Positions 1-7,013 of a stretch of 12,742 nt of DNA are shown piece by piece. This stretch comes from Pseudobdellovibrionaceae bacterium (GTDB taxonomy: Bacteria; Bdellovibrionota; Bdellovibrionia; Bdellovibrionales; Bdellovibrionaceae), in NCBI GenBank assembly GCA_014376325.1, contig JACMRP010000315.1, forward strand, positions 1 to 12,742. The letters run 5' to 3'. Under the pieces are notes generated by a model. The model made no database searches and had not been told where the DNA came from. It saw only the letters and a list, made by a program, of their open reading frames with translations. The translations under genes and the position numbers were made by a program. Position 1 is the stretch's first letter; each line of letters starts with the position of its first letter.

Positions 1-921
1 AGCCGTAGTGTTTTGATGACGCTTTCGAATAACACTCAAGTATTTTTTTTCGCGAAACTTTCGCTCGATCTGAATCTTGGCTATCACGACCGAACCATTC
101 CGGCTACCGAAGCAATTCGCAGTGTGGGCACTTCAATTTATGCGCAACGAATGTCGCCAAAGCTATCCCCAGGATTCAAATTCATCCCTGAAGTCATCGG
201 TATTTTCCCGAAGGGTTGGACCCGAGGTGGGCAAATCATTCGCCCCGTCCCTGCGGAAATCCTCAAAGGAAAAGTAAAAGTCCTTCCGCTGTTCGCTTTA
301 ACGAAGCTAGAAAATGGCACGACGTTGCTCGAGCAGATGGCCAAAATATCTGGGGACGCTGCACCCGATTTTGCCCGGACCGCAATCCTTGCCCCGTTCG
401 TGAAGGCTTGGGTGTCGTGGGCGATGGATGGCGGAATTACCATGGAAGCTCACGGACAGAACGTGCTTTTTAGCGTCAACCAACTAGGTCTACCGACCGG
501 CGAATTTTACCAGCGCGATATGGGCGGAACGACGATTGATTTTGATTCGAAGGCATTTCCGAAAGAGATGCGCATGGAATTTCCGCACTTTTCCGAGTTC
601 GGCACCTACTATGAACTGAGCCAAAAATCGAAAAGAATACAGACCTCACTCGGAGTTTATTTTCAGGACCGCGTCCTGAATAACATCGACCGGGAACTTC
701 AACGAGTTGCTCCGGGTTATGTGCCTGGGCAAATAATTTCGCAGTTATGGATCGAGCTTCAAAACGAAATCATTCGCCACACCGGCATTGATCGAAATCA
801 AATCCCGATTGAAAAACTCAAGACCGATTTGGGAACGATCCTCCGTAACGGCGCTCGCCGCACTTCGAACCGCCCGGTATTTTCTGCGCCGTCTACAAAA
901 TCCTGCGAGTCTATTTTTTAG
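1..921 (+). CDS. IucA/IucC-family siderophore synthetase, C-terminal part
   Basis: The frame is open from base 1, so the gene starts outside the window; 306 residues are visible. Enzymes of this NRPS-independent siderophore (NIS) family join a carboxylate such as citrate to an amine or alcohol, using ATP, in the cytoplasm, and are usually about 580-620 residues long, so about half is present. Family marks are the stretch KLSLDLNLGYHDRTIPA (residues 19-35 of the visible part), EAHGQN (149-154) and QRDMGG (171-176); the last two belong to the conserved region preceding the FhuF-like C-terminal domain. The product cannot be told from this half. An ATG at 16 lies inside the conserved region and is not the start. 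The gene converges on the next one with 10 bp between stop codons and no obvious terminator hairpin. The family call is firm; the exact substrate is unknown. Confidence 0.88.
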   Translation, partial: SRSVLMTLSNNTQVFFFAKLSLDLNLGYHDRTIPATEAIRSVGTSIYAQRMSPKLSPGFKFIPEVIGIFPKGWTRGGQIIRPVPAEILKGKVKVLPLFALTKLENGTTLLEQMAKISGDAAPDFARTAILAPFVKAWVSWAMDGGITMEAHGQNVLFSVNQLGLPTGEFYQRDMGGTTIDFDSKAFPKEMRMEFPHFSEFGTYYELSQKSKRIQTSLGVYFQDRVLNNIDRELQRVAPGYVPGQIISQLWIELQNEIIRHTGIDRNQIPIEKLKTDLGTILRNGARRTSNRPVFSAPSTKSCESIF

Positions 922-931
922 CGACTAGGTT

Positions 932-1786
932 TTAACGTCCGTTACGAAGTTTCTTTTTTTTGCCTTTGATTTCTTTTGCCGATGGCGAGTGCGTAGCTTT
1001 CACATGCCGCTCTGAACGCTGCGGTTTCTGAACCGCAGGCATCGCCTTTGGCGCGAGTGCCGCGGGTCGCGACATCGGGACCGGATGCGGAACCTTAGAC
1101 CAAGGAGCAGGCGCCTTTAATAATTCGGGATTTTGACTCTGGTAAGTGGCGATCTGAGTTGTCGCCGGTTGAACCGCCGCCACAAAACGTTGGGACTCTG
1201 GCGAATTTGCAGCGTAGGCTGCAGGCGGCGCCAAAATCACGACTTCTTTTTGGTAAGCAACGTACTGTCTGACGGCGTAAAAGTGAACCGTATCGGTCAT
1301 ACCGGTCGCCTTGGCAGGTGCCGGAGAAAAATCTTTCGGAACGTCCATCTCCGCATACTGCGAACTTTCAGGAATGCTTCCCGTCTCGGTCAGATCTTGG
1401 AAGCGACGAATTTGTTCCGTGAATGAATTGTTCGCGAATTCTTTAATCTGTTCTGGTGTCGTCGCATTCTTCGCCTTTTCACACGCGGTGAATTCGAGCC
1501 CCAACTTGACGTAAGATTTTGTCATGCTCTTTTCGGTTTCACGAAAGCGATCTTCGATGCGGGCGCCCTTTGGGACAAACGAACACTCGTTCGCAAGATC
1601 TTCCAGCGCCAAACCTTCGGCCTTAAACTGGGCCGTGTCGGGATTCAAATCTTCTGCCGTACCGACGTAAACGATGTAGCCGTTGTCCACGGTGCGCGTG
1701 GGCTCTGTTAACCAGGACGGTCTATTGCTTTTGGGTTGCGAACTGCAGCCGACAATTAGAAACAAACCTAAAAATAAATATTTCAT
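932..1786 (-). CDS. Putative lipoprotein, LPP20-like N-terminal region, basic Pro/Ala-rich tail
   Basis: A 284-residue envelope protein of unknown function. Residues 1-14 are a short lipoprotein signal with lipobox I-V-G-C, so Cys14 would be lipidated. Residues 22-65 (PSWL..., then YIVYVGTAED and an Ala/Leu-rich helix) recall the LPP20/LPP-type lipoproteins, which share a P-x-W ... Y-x-G-x-A layout; this resemblance is weak and by eye. Residues 60-135 look helical. From about residue 185 the protein is low-complexity, rich in Ala, Pro and Gln, and it ends in a strongly basic segment (KGKKKKLRNGR). It lies 117 bp downstream of tatD on the same strand, so it may be the last gene of that operon or have its own promoter; no convincing promoter was found. 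A weak AGG lies 9 nt upstream of the ATG. Confidence 0.75.
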   Translation of the reverse strand: MKYLFLGLFLIVGCSSQPKSNRPSWLTEPTRTVDNGYIVYVGTAEDLNPDTAQFKAEGLALEDLANECSFVPKGARIEDRFRETEKSMTKSYVKLGLEFTACEKAKNATTPEQIKEFANNSFTEQIRRFQDLTETGSIPESSQYAEMDVPKDFSPAPAKATGMTDTVHFYAVRQYVAYQKEVVILAPPAAYAANSPESQRFVAAVQPATTQIATYQSQNPELLKAPAPWSKVPHPVPMSRPAALAPKAMPAVQKPQRSERHVKATHSPSAKEIKGKKKKLRNGR

Positions 1787-1903
1787 CGTGGAAGCCTATC
1801 TTACTTAAATAAATGTGCGTAGTTTTTTCGGAATGTGGGATTCACCCTCTGCTCGGTGGTACTGTCCGTGTCTGACTAAGATCAAAACCCACGTTGCCAT
1901 TTT

Positions 1904-2677
1904 TTACCACTGGATTTTCGGAAACATTTTAAGCGCGTTTTCACGAGTCGCCGTGCATAGATCTTCGAGCGTTACGCCCTTCAGTTCCGCCACGAACTTT
2001 GCGGTGTGAACTACGAAGGCCGGCGTGTTTTTACGGCCACGCATCGGCATCGGCGCCAGGAAGGGTGAATCGGTTTCGACGTGAATGCGGTCCATCGGCA
2101 AGTTACGTACAATTTCGCGCAGGCTTTCCGCGTTCTTAAACGTCACAACGCCGCTGATCGAAATATTGTAACCTAACGCCAGAGCTTCTTGCGCAAGCCA
2201 CGGAGTTCCGGTGAAACAATGAATGATCCCCTTTACCCGGCCCGCGTATTCTTTCAAGATCATGATCGTGTCTTCGTCCGCGTCCCTTGTGTGGATTTGA
2301 ATCGGCATATTCGTGCGGACCGCAATATCAAGTTGTGCGCGGAAGGCCGACTTTTGCTCTTCGCGCGGTGACTGATCGTAATGATAGTCCAAACCAATTT
2401 CACCGATCGCGATCACCCACGGTTTAGAAACATTCGCTTCGATAAAGGCGCCGATTTCGGCAGTGTATACCCGACCCTCGTGAGGATGGATTCCTAAAGT
2501 ACAAAAAACATTTGGATAATTTTTTTCGGCAAGCGCCAAAACCAACGGCAAATCTTCTGGTTCGGTACCGATGGTTGCGACTTTGACAACGCCGACTTCG
2601 CGCGCGAGTCGCAAGGCTTCTTCGGGTCCCTCTTCGAGCATATTTAAATGAGCGTGCAGATCCATCCACTCAAGCAT
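1904..2677 (-). CDS. tatD: TatD-family metal-dependent deoxyribonuclease
   Basis: A cytoplasmic TIM-barrel hydrolase of the amidohydrolase superfamily; family members are Mg-dependent 3'-5' DNases linked to DNA repair and turnover. The 257 residues match the usual length. Metal-site motifs occur in the expected order: DLHAHLN (His8, His10), GIHPH (62-66), IGEIGLDYH (Glu93), IHTRDA (His129), HCFTG (His153) and ETDSPFLAP (Asp203), then the RGRKNTPA segment (213-220). The ATG at 2677 is preferred because AAGGGA lies 6 nt upstream. An in-frame ATG at residue 5 is the alternative and would give the more usual short N-terminus. The start overlaps the end of holB by 8 nt, which suggests translational coupling. 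It corresponds to ycfH in the E. coli tmk-holB-ycfH order; symbol assigned at family level. Confidence 0.95.
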   Translation of the reverse strand: MLEWMDLHAHLNMLEEGPEEALRLAREVGVVKVATIGTEPEDLPLVLALAEKNYPNVFCTLGIHPHEGRVYTAEIGAFIEANVSKPWVIAIGEIGLDYHYDQSPREEQKSAFRAQLDIAVRTNMPIQIHTRDADEDTIMILKEYAGRVKGIIHCFTGTPWLAQEALALGYNISISGVVTFKNAESLREIVRNLPMDRIHVETDSPFLAPMPMRGRKNTPAFVVHTAKFVAELKGVTLEDLCTATRENALKMFPKIQW

Positions 2678-3641
2678 TTGACATCCCTTGCTCGCGCGAC
2701 TGGTTCTGAATCCAGAATTGCTCCATCAAGAGCTGCACGTCGCGATTTTGCAAAATTTCAATTTCGACCCGCATCGCTTTTTCAATTAAACCAAGGATCA
2801 GGTCGCGTTTTTTTGCTCCGAGCTTTTTAAGCAGATCGCCTTGGTCCACGTTCATGATCGAAGCTTTGCGGTCTTCTTGATAATACAAAACATCGCGCAA
2901 GAAAGATATCCAGTAAGACATGATTCTTTGGGCTCGCGCGCGCTCTTTGAAGGGTTCGCGCCAGCTTGAGTCTGTTAAAAAATCGGGATCTTCTAAAAAC
3001 TGCTGTAAAATACGGAAGGCATCGCCCCGCACTTCTTGCTCGGGACCGCCTTTCAGCTGCGCGAGTTTTTCAAAACTTCCTTGGCTCGCGCGAACGGCCC
3101 ACTCCGGAGATTCGGGAGCGCCGCGCGCAATGTCCGCCGTCGTTAATGGACGAAAACTGACTGGTCTGGATCTAGAGCGAATCGTTGAAAGCACCCCGGC
3201 CGCACTCGGCGCGATCAAAAAAAAGTAGGTTTGTGTTGGTGGCTCTTCAAGTATTTTTAGCAAGGCGTTCGCGGCTTGTGTATTCAGCGACTGCGCCTGA
3301 TCAATAATCACCACACGCTTTGCGGTTAAACTCTGCAAGCTCAGAAACTCGATCACTTCACGGCTTTCTTCAATTTTGATGTTCGCTCCGGTCGGAGCAA
3401 TTAACTTTAATGACCCGTGCGCGTTGGCGGCGACTCGCAAACAGCTTGGGCAGTGCCCGCAAGCCATGGGCGTTCGTTCGCACAACAGAGCTTGCGCAAG
3501 ACCTACCGCGATCTTTTTTTTGCCGACGCCGTTAGGTCCGACAAACAAAAAAGTTTGGCCTGGTCGCTGGCTCGCAAATGTTTCAAGCAACTTAGCGATG
3601 GTTTCCTTATGACCAAAAACTTCTCCTAGTAGTCGAGCCAT
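2670..3641 (-). CDS. holB: DNA polymerase III subunit delta' (clamp loader)
   Basis: The delta' subunit belongs to the AAA+ clamp loader that opens and places the beta sliding clamp on primed DNA. The 323-residue protein shows a P-loop-like GPNGVGKK (35-42), a four-cysteine zinc module (Cys54, Cys61, Cys64, Cys67), a degenerate Walker B (VVIIDQAQSLN, 110-120), the signature NALLKILEEPP (125-135) and TIRSRSR (153-159), which stands where the SRC motif of clamp-loader subunits lies, with Ser replacing Cys. The P-loop has Lys where Ser or Thr normally follows GK, which fits a subunit that does not hydrolyse ATP. The start at 3641 is chosen because AAGGGAG lies 5 nt upstream and MARLLGEVFGH is a typical beginning; a start at 3716 would add 25 atypical residues. 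It overlaps the 3' end of tmk by 16 nt. Confidence 0.93.
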   Translation of the reverse strand: MARLLGEVFGHKETIAKLLETFASQRPGQTFLFVGPNGVGKKKIAVGLAQALLCERTPMACGHCPSCLRVAANAHGSLKLIAPTGANIKIEESREVIEFLSLQSLTAKRVVIIDQAQSLNTQAANALLKILEEPPTQTYFFLIAPSAAGVLSTIRSRSRPVSFRPLTTADIARGAPESPEWAVRASQGSFEKLAQLKGGPEQEVRGDAFRILQQFLEDPDFLTDSSWREPFKERARAQRIMSYWISFLRDVLYYQEDRKASIMNVDQGDLLKKLGAKKRDLILGLIEKAMRVEIEILQNRDVQLLMEQFWIQNQSREQGMSNA

Positions 3642-4264
3642 CTGCGCTCCCTTAAAATTTGCAGAAGCGATTTCAACATGTCTGCGGTCGAAAGTCGCGC
3701 ATCCAGAACCAACCAACTACTCGAAGCTGCCTTTGCTTGCGCTAAAAAAGACTGGCGTACTCGTTCGTGAAAGGAATCTTTTTCTGATTCAATTCGATCG
3801 GCCGCCTCGCCGGTTTGCGAAGTGCGATGCGCTTGACGCTGCCGGGATTCGCCAACACTCAGGTCCAGTAGCACTGTCAGATCTGCGACTAGTCCCGCCG
3901 TTGCGAATTGGTTCAGTGCGCGCACGTCGGTTTCGGAAATTTCGCGCCCGCCGGCTTGAAAAGCAATTGAGCTTGCAGAAAAGCGGTCACTTAAAACCCA
4001 TTCGCCCCGCGCAAGCCGAGGCTGAATCACTTCGTCGACATGCTGGGCCCGGCTGACTTGGTACAAGAGCAGTTCTGCCCGCGGCACCGGGGTCGCGCCC
4101 GTTTTGCGAAGAATAATTTCACGAACCTCATCGCCAAGAGGAGTTCCGCCGGGCTCGCGCGTATGATGAAAAGCAATGCCGCGAGCGGAAAGCTCGGTTT
4201 CCAGTGCGCGCATCAGTGAACTTTTCCCGGAGCCATCAAGCCCCTCAAATACGATAAATCCCAT
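3626..4264 (-). CDS. tmk: Thymidylate kinase
   Basis: Phosphorylates dTMP to dTDP with ATP, an essential step of dTTP synthesis in the cytoplasm. At 212 residues it has the normal family length. Visible motifs are the P-loop GLDGSGKS (8-15), TREPGG (35-40), the DRF motif in SDRFSASSIAFQ (92-103), and an Arg-containing lid region from about 141 ending in DRIE (156-159). It is the first gene of an overlapping tmk-holB-tatD cluster. The 160-bp gap to secG is shared with that divergent gene. A TTGACA box 30 nt upstream, with a GATAAG -10-like box ending 6 nt before the ATG, suggests a very short or absent leader. The bases just upstream of the start also lie in a small inverted repeat (4271-4292), so initiation may be structure-sensitive. 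Confidence 0.95.
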   Translation of the reverse strand: MGFIVFEGLDGSGKSSLMRALETELSARGIAFHHTREPGGTPLGDEVREIILRKTGATPVPRAELLLYQVSRAQHVDEVIQPRLARGEWVLSDRFSASSIAFQAGGREISETDVRALNQFATAGLVADLTVLLDLSVGESRQRQAHRTSQTGEAADRIESEKDSFHERVRQSFLAQAKAASSSWLVLDARLSTADMLKSLLQILRERRWLDY

Positions 4265-4270
4265 CGCGCT

Positions 4271-4300
4271 CTTATCTCAAGCGTGTGATAAGGGTGTCAA
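4271..4300 (-). promoter_or_regulatory. Candidate tmk promoter overlapping an inverted repeat
   Basis: Read on the minus strand, a perfect -35 TTGACA (4300-4295) is followed after 18 bp by GATAAG (4276-4271), a moderate -10 that lacks the final T. The -10 ends 6 nt before the tmk ATG, so transcription would begin at or next to the start codon. The -10 is also one arm of an imperfect inverted repeat: CTTATCTCA (4271-4279) and TGTGATAAG (4284-4292) with one mismatch and an AGCG loop. This could be an operator or a hairpin in longer transcripts. The boxes are seen directly; promoter function is inferred. Confidence 0.4.
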
Positions 4301-4340
4301 AAAGACATTTTGCGCCGCGTGTTATGCAGAGGCTAATCCG

Positions 4341-4368
4341 GCCTGACTTTGCGGTCAGGCGCATTTTT
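4341..4368 (+). terminator. Hairpin with T-run upstream of secG, role unclear
   Basis: GCCTGAC (4341-4347) and GTCAGGC (4354-4360) form a perfect 7-bp stem around TTTGCG, followed within 4 nt by five T residues (4364-4368). This has the form of a weak rho-independent terminator on the plus strand. No plus-strand gene ends here, because the gene to the left is tmk on the minus strand. It could end a short transcript, act in the secG leader as an attenuator, or be a protein-binding palindrome. The structure is certain; the function is open. Confidence 0.4.
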
Positions 4369-4425
4369 GGTGGACTTTGTACCCTTAATTTTTGTACATT
4401 GGCGACCTTTAGGAGACTTTGAAAC

Positions 4426-4842
4426 ATGAATACATTCATCGCCGTTTTGCACGTCATCGTAGCGCTCGTTTTGATCAGCTTGGTTCTTGTCCAAGACTCG
4501 AAAGGCGGTGGTGCACTTGGTATGGGTGGCGGTGGAGGCGGCGGCGGCTCCAATTCAGTATTCGGCGCAACCGGTGCTAGCAGCTTGGCAGCAAAAATGA
4601 CCCGCATCGCGGCCGTTATCTTTGCTCTGACTTCGATCGGACTTTCGATCGTGTCTTCCCAGCAATCAAAAAGCGTTTTGGACCAAGGCGGTTCAGCGAC
4701 TTCGGCTCCGGTCACTCCGGCGACTTCACCGACCGTGATCCCGGCATCAGCTCCGGAAGCGCAAGTTCCAACCGGTCCAACCGACGTGATTCCTTCGAAA
4801 GCTCCAGCGGGACCTAACACTCCTGAAGAAAAAACCAAATAA
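4426..4842 (+). CDS. secG: Protein-export membrane protein SecG with extended tail
   Basis: SecG is the small non-essential subunit of the SecYEG translocon in the inner membrane and assists SecA-driven export. Two hydrophobic segments are visible at about residues 4-23 and 58-77. Between them lies the family signature LVLVQDSKGGGALGM, a run of eight glycines, then SNSVFGATGASSLAAKMT. The core ends near residue 80. The remaining ~58 residues are Pro/Ala/Ser/Thr-rich, a tail seen in many SecG proteins; at 138 residues in total it is at the long side for the family. AGGAG (4411-4415) lies 10 nt before the ATG. It is followed after 40 bp by an envelope protein gene on the same strand. The antisense frame across it is open only because of the biased sequence. 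Confidence 0.95.
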   Translation: MNTFIAVLHVIVALVLISLVLVQDSKGGGALGMGGGGGGGGSNSVFGATGASSLAAKMTRIAAVIFALTSIGLSIVSSQQSKSVLDQGGSATSAPVTPATSPTVIPASAPEAQVPTGPTDVIPSKAPAGPNTPEEKTK

Positions 4843-4869
4843 TCCTGTTCGTTCTTAAAACTTCTTCGC

Positions 4870-4875
4870 TATAAT
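4870..4875 (+). promoter_or_regulatory. Consensus TATAAT box just upstream of the AgmX-like gene
   Basis: A perfect TATAAT lies 7 nt before the ATG at 4883, so initiation at the usual distance would produce a leaderless or nearly leaderless mRNA. This fits the lack of a recognisable Shine-Dalgarno sequence before the gene. No good -35 is present; CTGTTC at 4845-4850 would require a 19-bp spacer. The alternative is read-through from secG, which ends 40 bp upstream without a terminator. Candidate only. Confidence 0.35.
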
Positions 4876-4882
4876 TCTTGGA

Positions 4883-5686
4883 ATGATGGCGAAGAGTAAA
4901 TTTTTAGTTCCTTCCTTGGTGGCTGCGGGCCTGTTTTTTATGGCCCTGTCTTGGTGGATGTCCACCGGCCTAGATAGCCACGCCCCGGGCATGCGTTCGC
5001 TCGCGCGCATTGCTTATAACTCTGGCGAAGTTTTCATTCTTCACAAAAGCATGACCGACAAAGAAGAACTGAAGAAAAGCAAAATGCTTTATTACCTGGA
5101 TACGGTCGAAACGGGACCCAATGGCGATGCGACCTTAGAAATCGAATCGGGTTACCGTGTGCGATTGCTGGACAACACGATGGTGACCCTCGACCAAGAT
5201 GGCGAAAAGGCCGTGTTAATTTTAAAACGCGGCGACGTTCAATTCGAAAACTTCGGCACCAATAACCAACTGCTAGTTTCTAAAAACGGCACCCGCATGA
5301 CACCGAACGAATACGTCAGCATCTTAAAGCGCGACGGCACACAAGGTGCGTTTCCGGAGCTTGCCCCGAACGCCGAAGACACTCCTTCCGCGACCTCGAG
5401 CGGGACTCTGAGCTCTGATTATATTCAGGATACATTAAAGCGACAGATCCCCGCCTTCGATAAATGCTACAAACAGTTGCTGCAGCGAACGCCCGGCGTG
5501 GTCGGTGAAACCGTTTTGAACTTCACGATCGAGCGCACCGGAAAAATATCCAACTCCGACGTCAGCACTTCGACGATCGCGGATAACGATTTCAAACGCT
5601 GCCTCACGGAAGTGGTACGCCGGGTGAATTTTAATTCCTTCAGCGGCGACCCGATCACGAGCACTTTTCCGATGAGTTTTGAGTAG
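4883..5686 (+). CDS. Membrane-anchored protein with FecR-like and AgmX/PglI-like C-terminal domains
   Basis: A 267-residue envelope protein. Residues 8-28 form one membrane helix, so most of the protein should face the periplasm. Residues 42-124 resemble FecR-type domains: SGEVFILHKS, then LDTVETGPNGDATLEIESG and YRVRLLDNTMVTL. A Ser/Thr/Pro-rich linker (about 160-177) leads to a C-terminal module (178-267) like the AgmX/PglI C-terminal domain of deltaproteobacterial proteins. Its marks are IPAFDKCYKQLL, GETVLNFTIERTGKI, a ...DNDFKRCLTEVVRRVNF segment, and an end resembling the FPMSFE type. Cys195 and Cys240 are placed to form a disulfide. In Myxococcus, AgmX relates to gliding; here the task is unknown and could be envelope sensing or part of a TonB-like energised complex. 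ATGs occur at 4883 and 4886. It lies between secG and a YciB-like gene on the same strand. Confidence 0.78.
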   Translation: MMAKSKFLVPSLVAAGLFFMALSWWMSTGLDSHAPGMRSLARIAYNSGEVFILHKSMTDKEELKKSKMLYYLDTVETGPNGDATLEIESGYRVRLLDNTMVTLDQDGEKAVLILKRGDVQFENFGTNNQLLVSKNGTRMTPNEYVSILKRDGTQGAFPELAPNAEDTPSATSSGTLSSDYIQDTLKRQIPAFDKCYKQLLQRTPGVVGETVLNFTIERTGKISNSDVSTSTIADNDFKRCLTEVVRRVNFNSFSGDPITSTFPMSFE

Positions 5687-5730
5687 TTTTTTAACTGGAC
5701 CAACCGTCATCCGTATTATAGATCCAGCCC

Positions 5731-6366
5731 ATGGAACGCATGAAGGCGCTTTTAATATACGCGATCACTAATTTCGGCCCGCTGTTGGCTTTTTACTTAG
5801 TGAACAGCGTCTTTGGTTTGAAGGCAGCCATTTCCGCGAGTCTTTTGGTCATCGTTTTAGAGGTCGTTCGTTTCCGTATCAAAAAAGAAAAATTAAGTGC
5901 GTTTTTCTTATTTTCATCCACGATCGCTATTCTGTTTGGAATCGTCGATTTGACCATGAGCAATCCGACGATGTTCAAGTACGAGGCTGGAACTATTAAT
6001 ATCCTTTTCGCAGCATTCTTTCTCGGGTCACTTCTTAAAGAAAAATCAATCGTTCAAGAAATTGCCGAACAACAGGGACGCACTCAGAAAAATACTTCGA
6101 TCGACAAATCGTTTTTCTTTAAAATTCTGACGGCAATCTGGTCGGCATATTTTTTACTGAAAGCGATTTGTTATACCTGGATCAATTTAAATAATTCTCT
6201 AGAGTACGGGATGGTTCTGCGATTTTTGATCGGCAACATCAGCCTGACCGTAATGATTTTTCTGTCCGTCTATACCGCTCGCTCATTCTGGCGATTGCTG
6301 GAGAAATTTAAATTGCTACCGTCATTACGACAAAATACTAAAGACACTAAACCAGCAGCACTTTAA
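5731..6366 (+). CDS. YciB-family (septation protein A-like) inner membrane protein
   Basis: A 211-residue polytopic membrane protein with hydrophobic segments at about 5-26, 30-47, 56-76, 86-102, 129-148 and 161-182. The family pattern includes an N-terminal FGPLLAFYLVNSVFGLKAAI, a basic loop RFRIKKEK, and FKYEAGTINILFAAFFLGSLL (82-102), which matches the YciB segment 'KPTIIYxLFAxxLLGS'. YciB in E. coli and Shigella affects septation and envelope integrity; its biochemical role is poorly defined. The protein is longer than E. coli YciB (about 179 residues) because of an inserted hydrophilic loop near 103-125 and a polar C-terminus. No strong Shine-Dalgarno is seen; the start could be the ATG at 5731 or 5740. 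A TATTAT box at 5714-5719 is a possible -10. The family call is by eye and fairly sure. Confidence 0.75.
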   Translation: MERMKALLIYAITNFGPLLAFYLVNSVFGLKAAISASLLVIVLEVVRFRIKKEKLSAFFLFSSTIAILFGIVDLTMSNPTMFKYEAGTINILFAAFFLGSLLKEKSIVQEIAEQQGRTQKNTSIDKSFFFKILTAIWSAYFLLKAICYTWINLNNSLEYGMVLRFLIGNISLTVMIFLSVYTARSFWRLLEKFKLLPSLRQNTKDTKPAAL

Positions 6367-6416
6367 AATAATCTAGTAGGTCTAATCAATTCTTACGAAA
6401 ATTAGATTCCGTACGA

Positions 6417-6938
6417 TTAGTTTTCCCTGCGCTTCGGCCCTGCACGCGATCGACCTCCATCCGTCTTTTTCGTGCGTCTGATATAACCGAATCCTTCCAG
6501 GTCATTCAGATCGTGATAATCTAAGACCCGTTTCAGGTCGCGTCCCCACGCTAAAATACGCGTGAAGGGCCGAAAATCGAAAATATTTTTTAAATTATTT
6601 CCGGTGACTTTAGAGAAATGGGAGACGAGAGCAGACGTCAACGTACGAATAAATTTTTTGTAAGCGCTACGGCTCGGAATCAAAAAAATCATGTGAACGT
6701 GACTCCAATTTAAAGAAATCCGGTAAAGTTTGATTTCGCACCGTGAAGCATGATCACGAATTAATTTTTCGACGGTTCCATTGCCGGGCGTAAAGCATCT
6801 ATGAGCTGAGGTTTTCAAAACTGCGTGAATAGGATTTCTAGTAGATAGTGTTCTAGCAGATTTGCGTTTGCCATTGAGCAACGAACCACCAAATGACTTT
6901 TTAAAATCGTTCAGAAAACCAAATTGAAACTGCTTCAT
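6417..6938 (-). CDS. REP-associated tyrosine transposase (RAYT, Y1/HUH family)
   Basis: A 173-residue protein of the IS200/IS605-like Y1 transposase superfamily, of the single-copy RAYT type thought to mobilise REP hairpins. It begins MKQFQFGFLNDFKKSFGGSL, then GKRKSARTLSTRNPIHAVLKTS, typical of the group. The metal-binding HUH motif is His80-Val81-His82 in NWSHVHMIF. The likely nucleophile is Tyr141 in RVLDYHDLND, so the gene looks intact. The start at 6938 is chosen because GGGAGG lies 6 nt upstream; an ATG at 6962 would place that site inside the coding region. A TATAAA (minus strand, 6967-6962) may be its -10, without a good -35. It has no terminal inverted repeats of a classical IS, but the upstream region carries GGGGAC repeats and REP-like hairpins. 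The last residues are Arg/Lys/Gly-rich. Confidence 0.9.
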   Translation of the reverse strand: MKQFQFGFLNDFKKSFGGSLLNGKRKSARTLSTRNPIHAVLKTSAHRCFTPGNGTVEKLIRDHASRCEIKLYRISLNWSHVHMIFLIPSRSAYKKFIRTLTSALVSHFSKVTGNNLKNIFDFRPFTRILAWGRDLKRVLDYHDLNDLEGFGYIRRTKKTDGGRSRAGPKRREN

Positions 6939-7000
6939 TCGAAACCTCCCGTGAGTTATCATTTATATACCATCGCTTTTTCGGAGGAGAATCTGGAGTG

Positions 7001-7013
7001 ATTGGGGACTGCG
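7001..7013 (+). repeat. ATTGGGGACTGCG repeat, single arm
   Basis: This 13-mer matches 12 of 13 bases of ATTGGGGACAGCG at 7528-7540. Here only one arm is present; there is no facing GTCCCCAAT. It lies 63 bp upstream of the RAYT start codon. It may be a degenerate end or half-site of the element recognised by the transposase. Confidence 0.5.

Noticed and set aside
3642..3716. 25-residue N-terminal extension of HolB
   Set aside because: A strong AAGGGAG site precedes the ATG at 3641, and the extension is unlike known delta' N-termini.
4272..4838. Long open frame antisense to secG (188 codons)
   Set aside because: It mirrors the biased Gly/Pro/Ala-rich secG sequence, has no family features, and secG on the other strand is certain.
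6381..6406. TCTAAT/ATTAGA inverted repeat between the YciB-like and RAYT genes
   Set aside because: Only 6 bp of AT-rich stem with a 14-nt loop and no T-run; too weak to call a terminator.
6939..6962. Longer RAYT start at 6962
   Set aside because: GGGAGG before the ATG at 6938 would be coding, and the family usually begins with MKQFQ-like residues.
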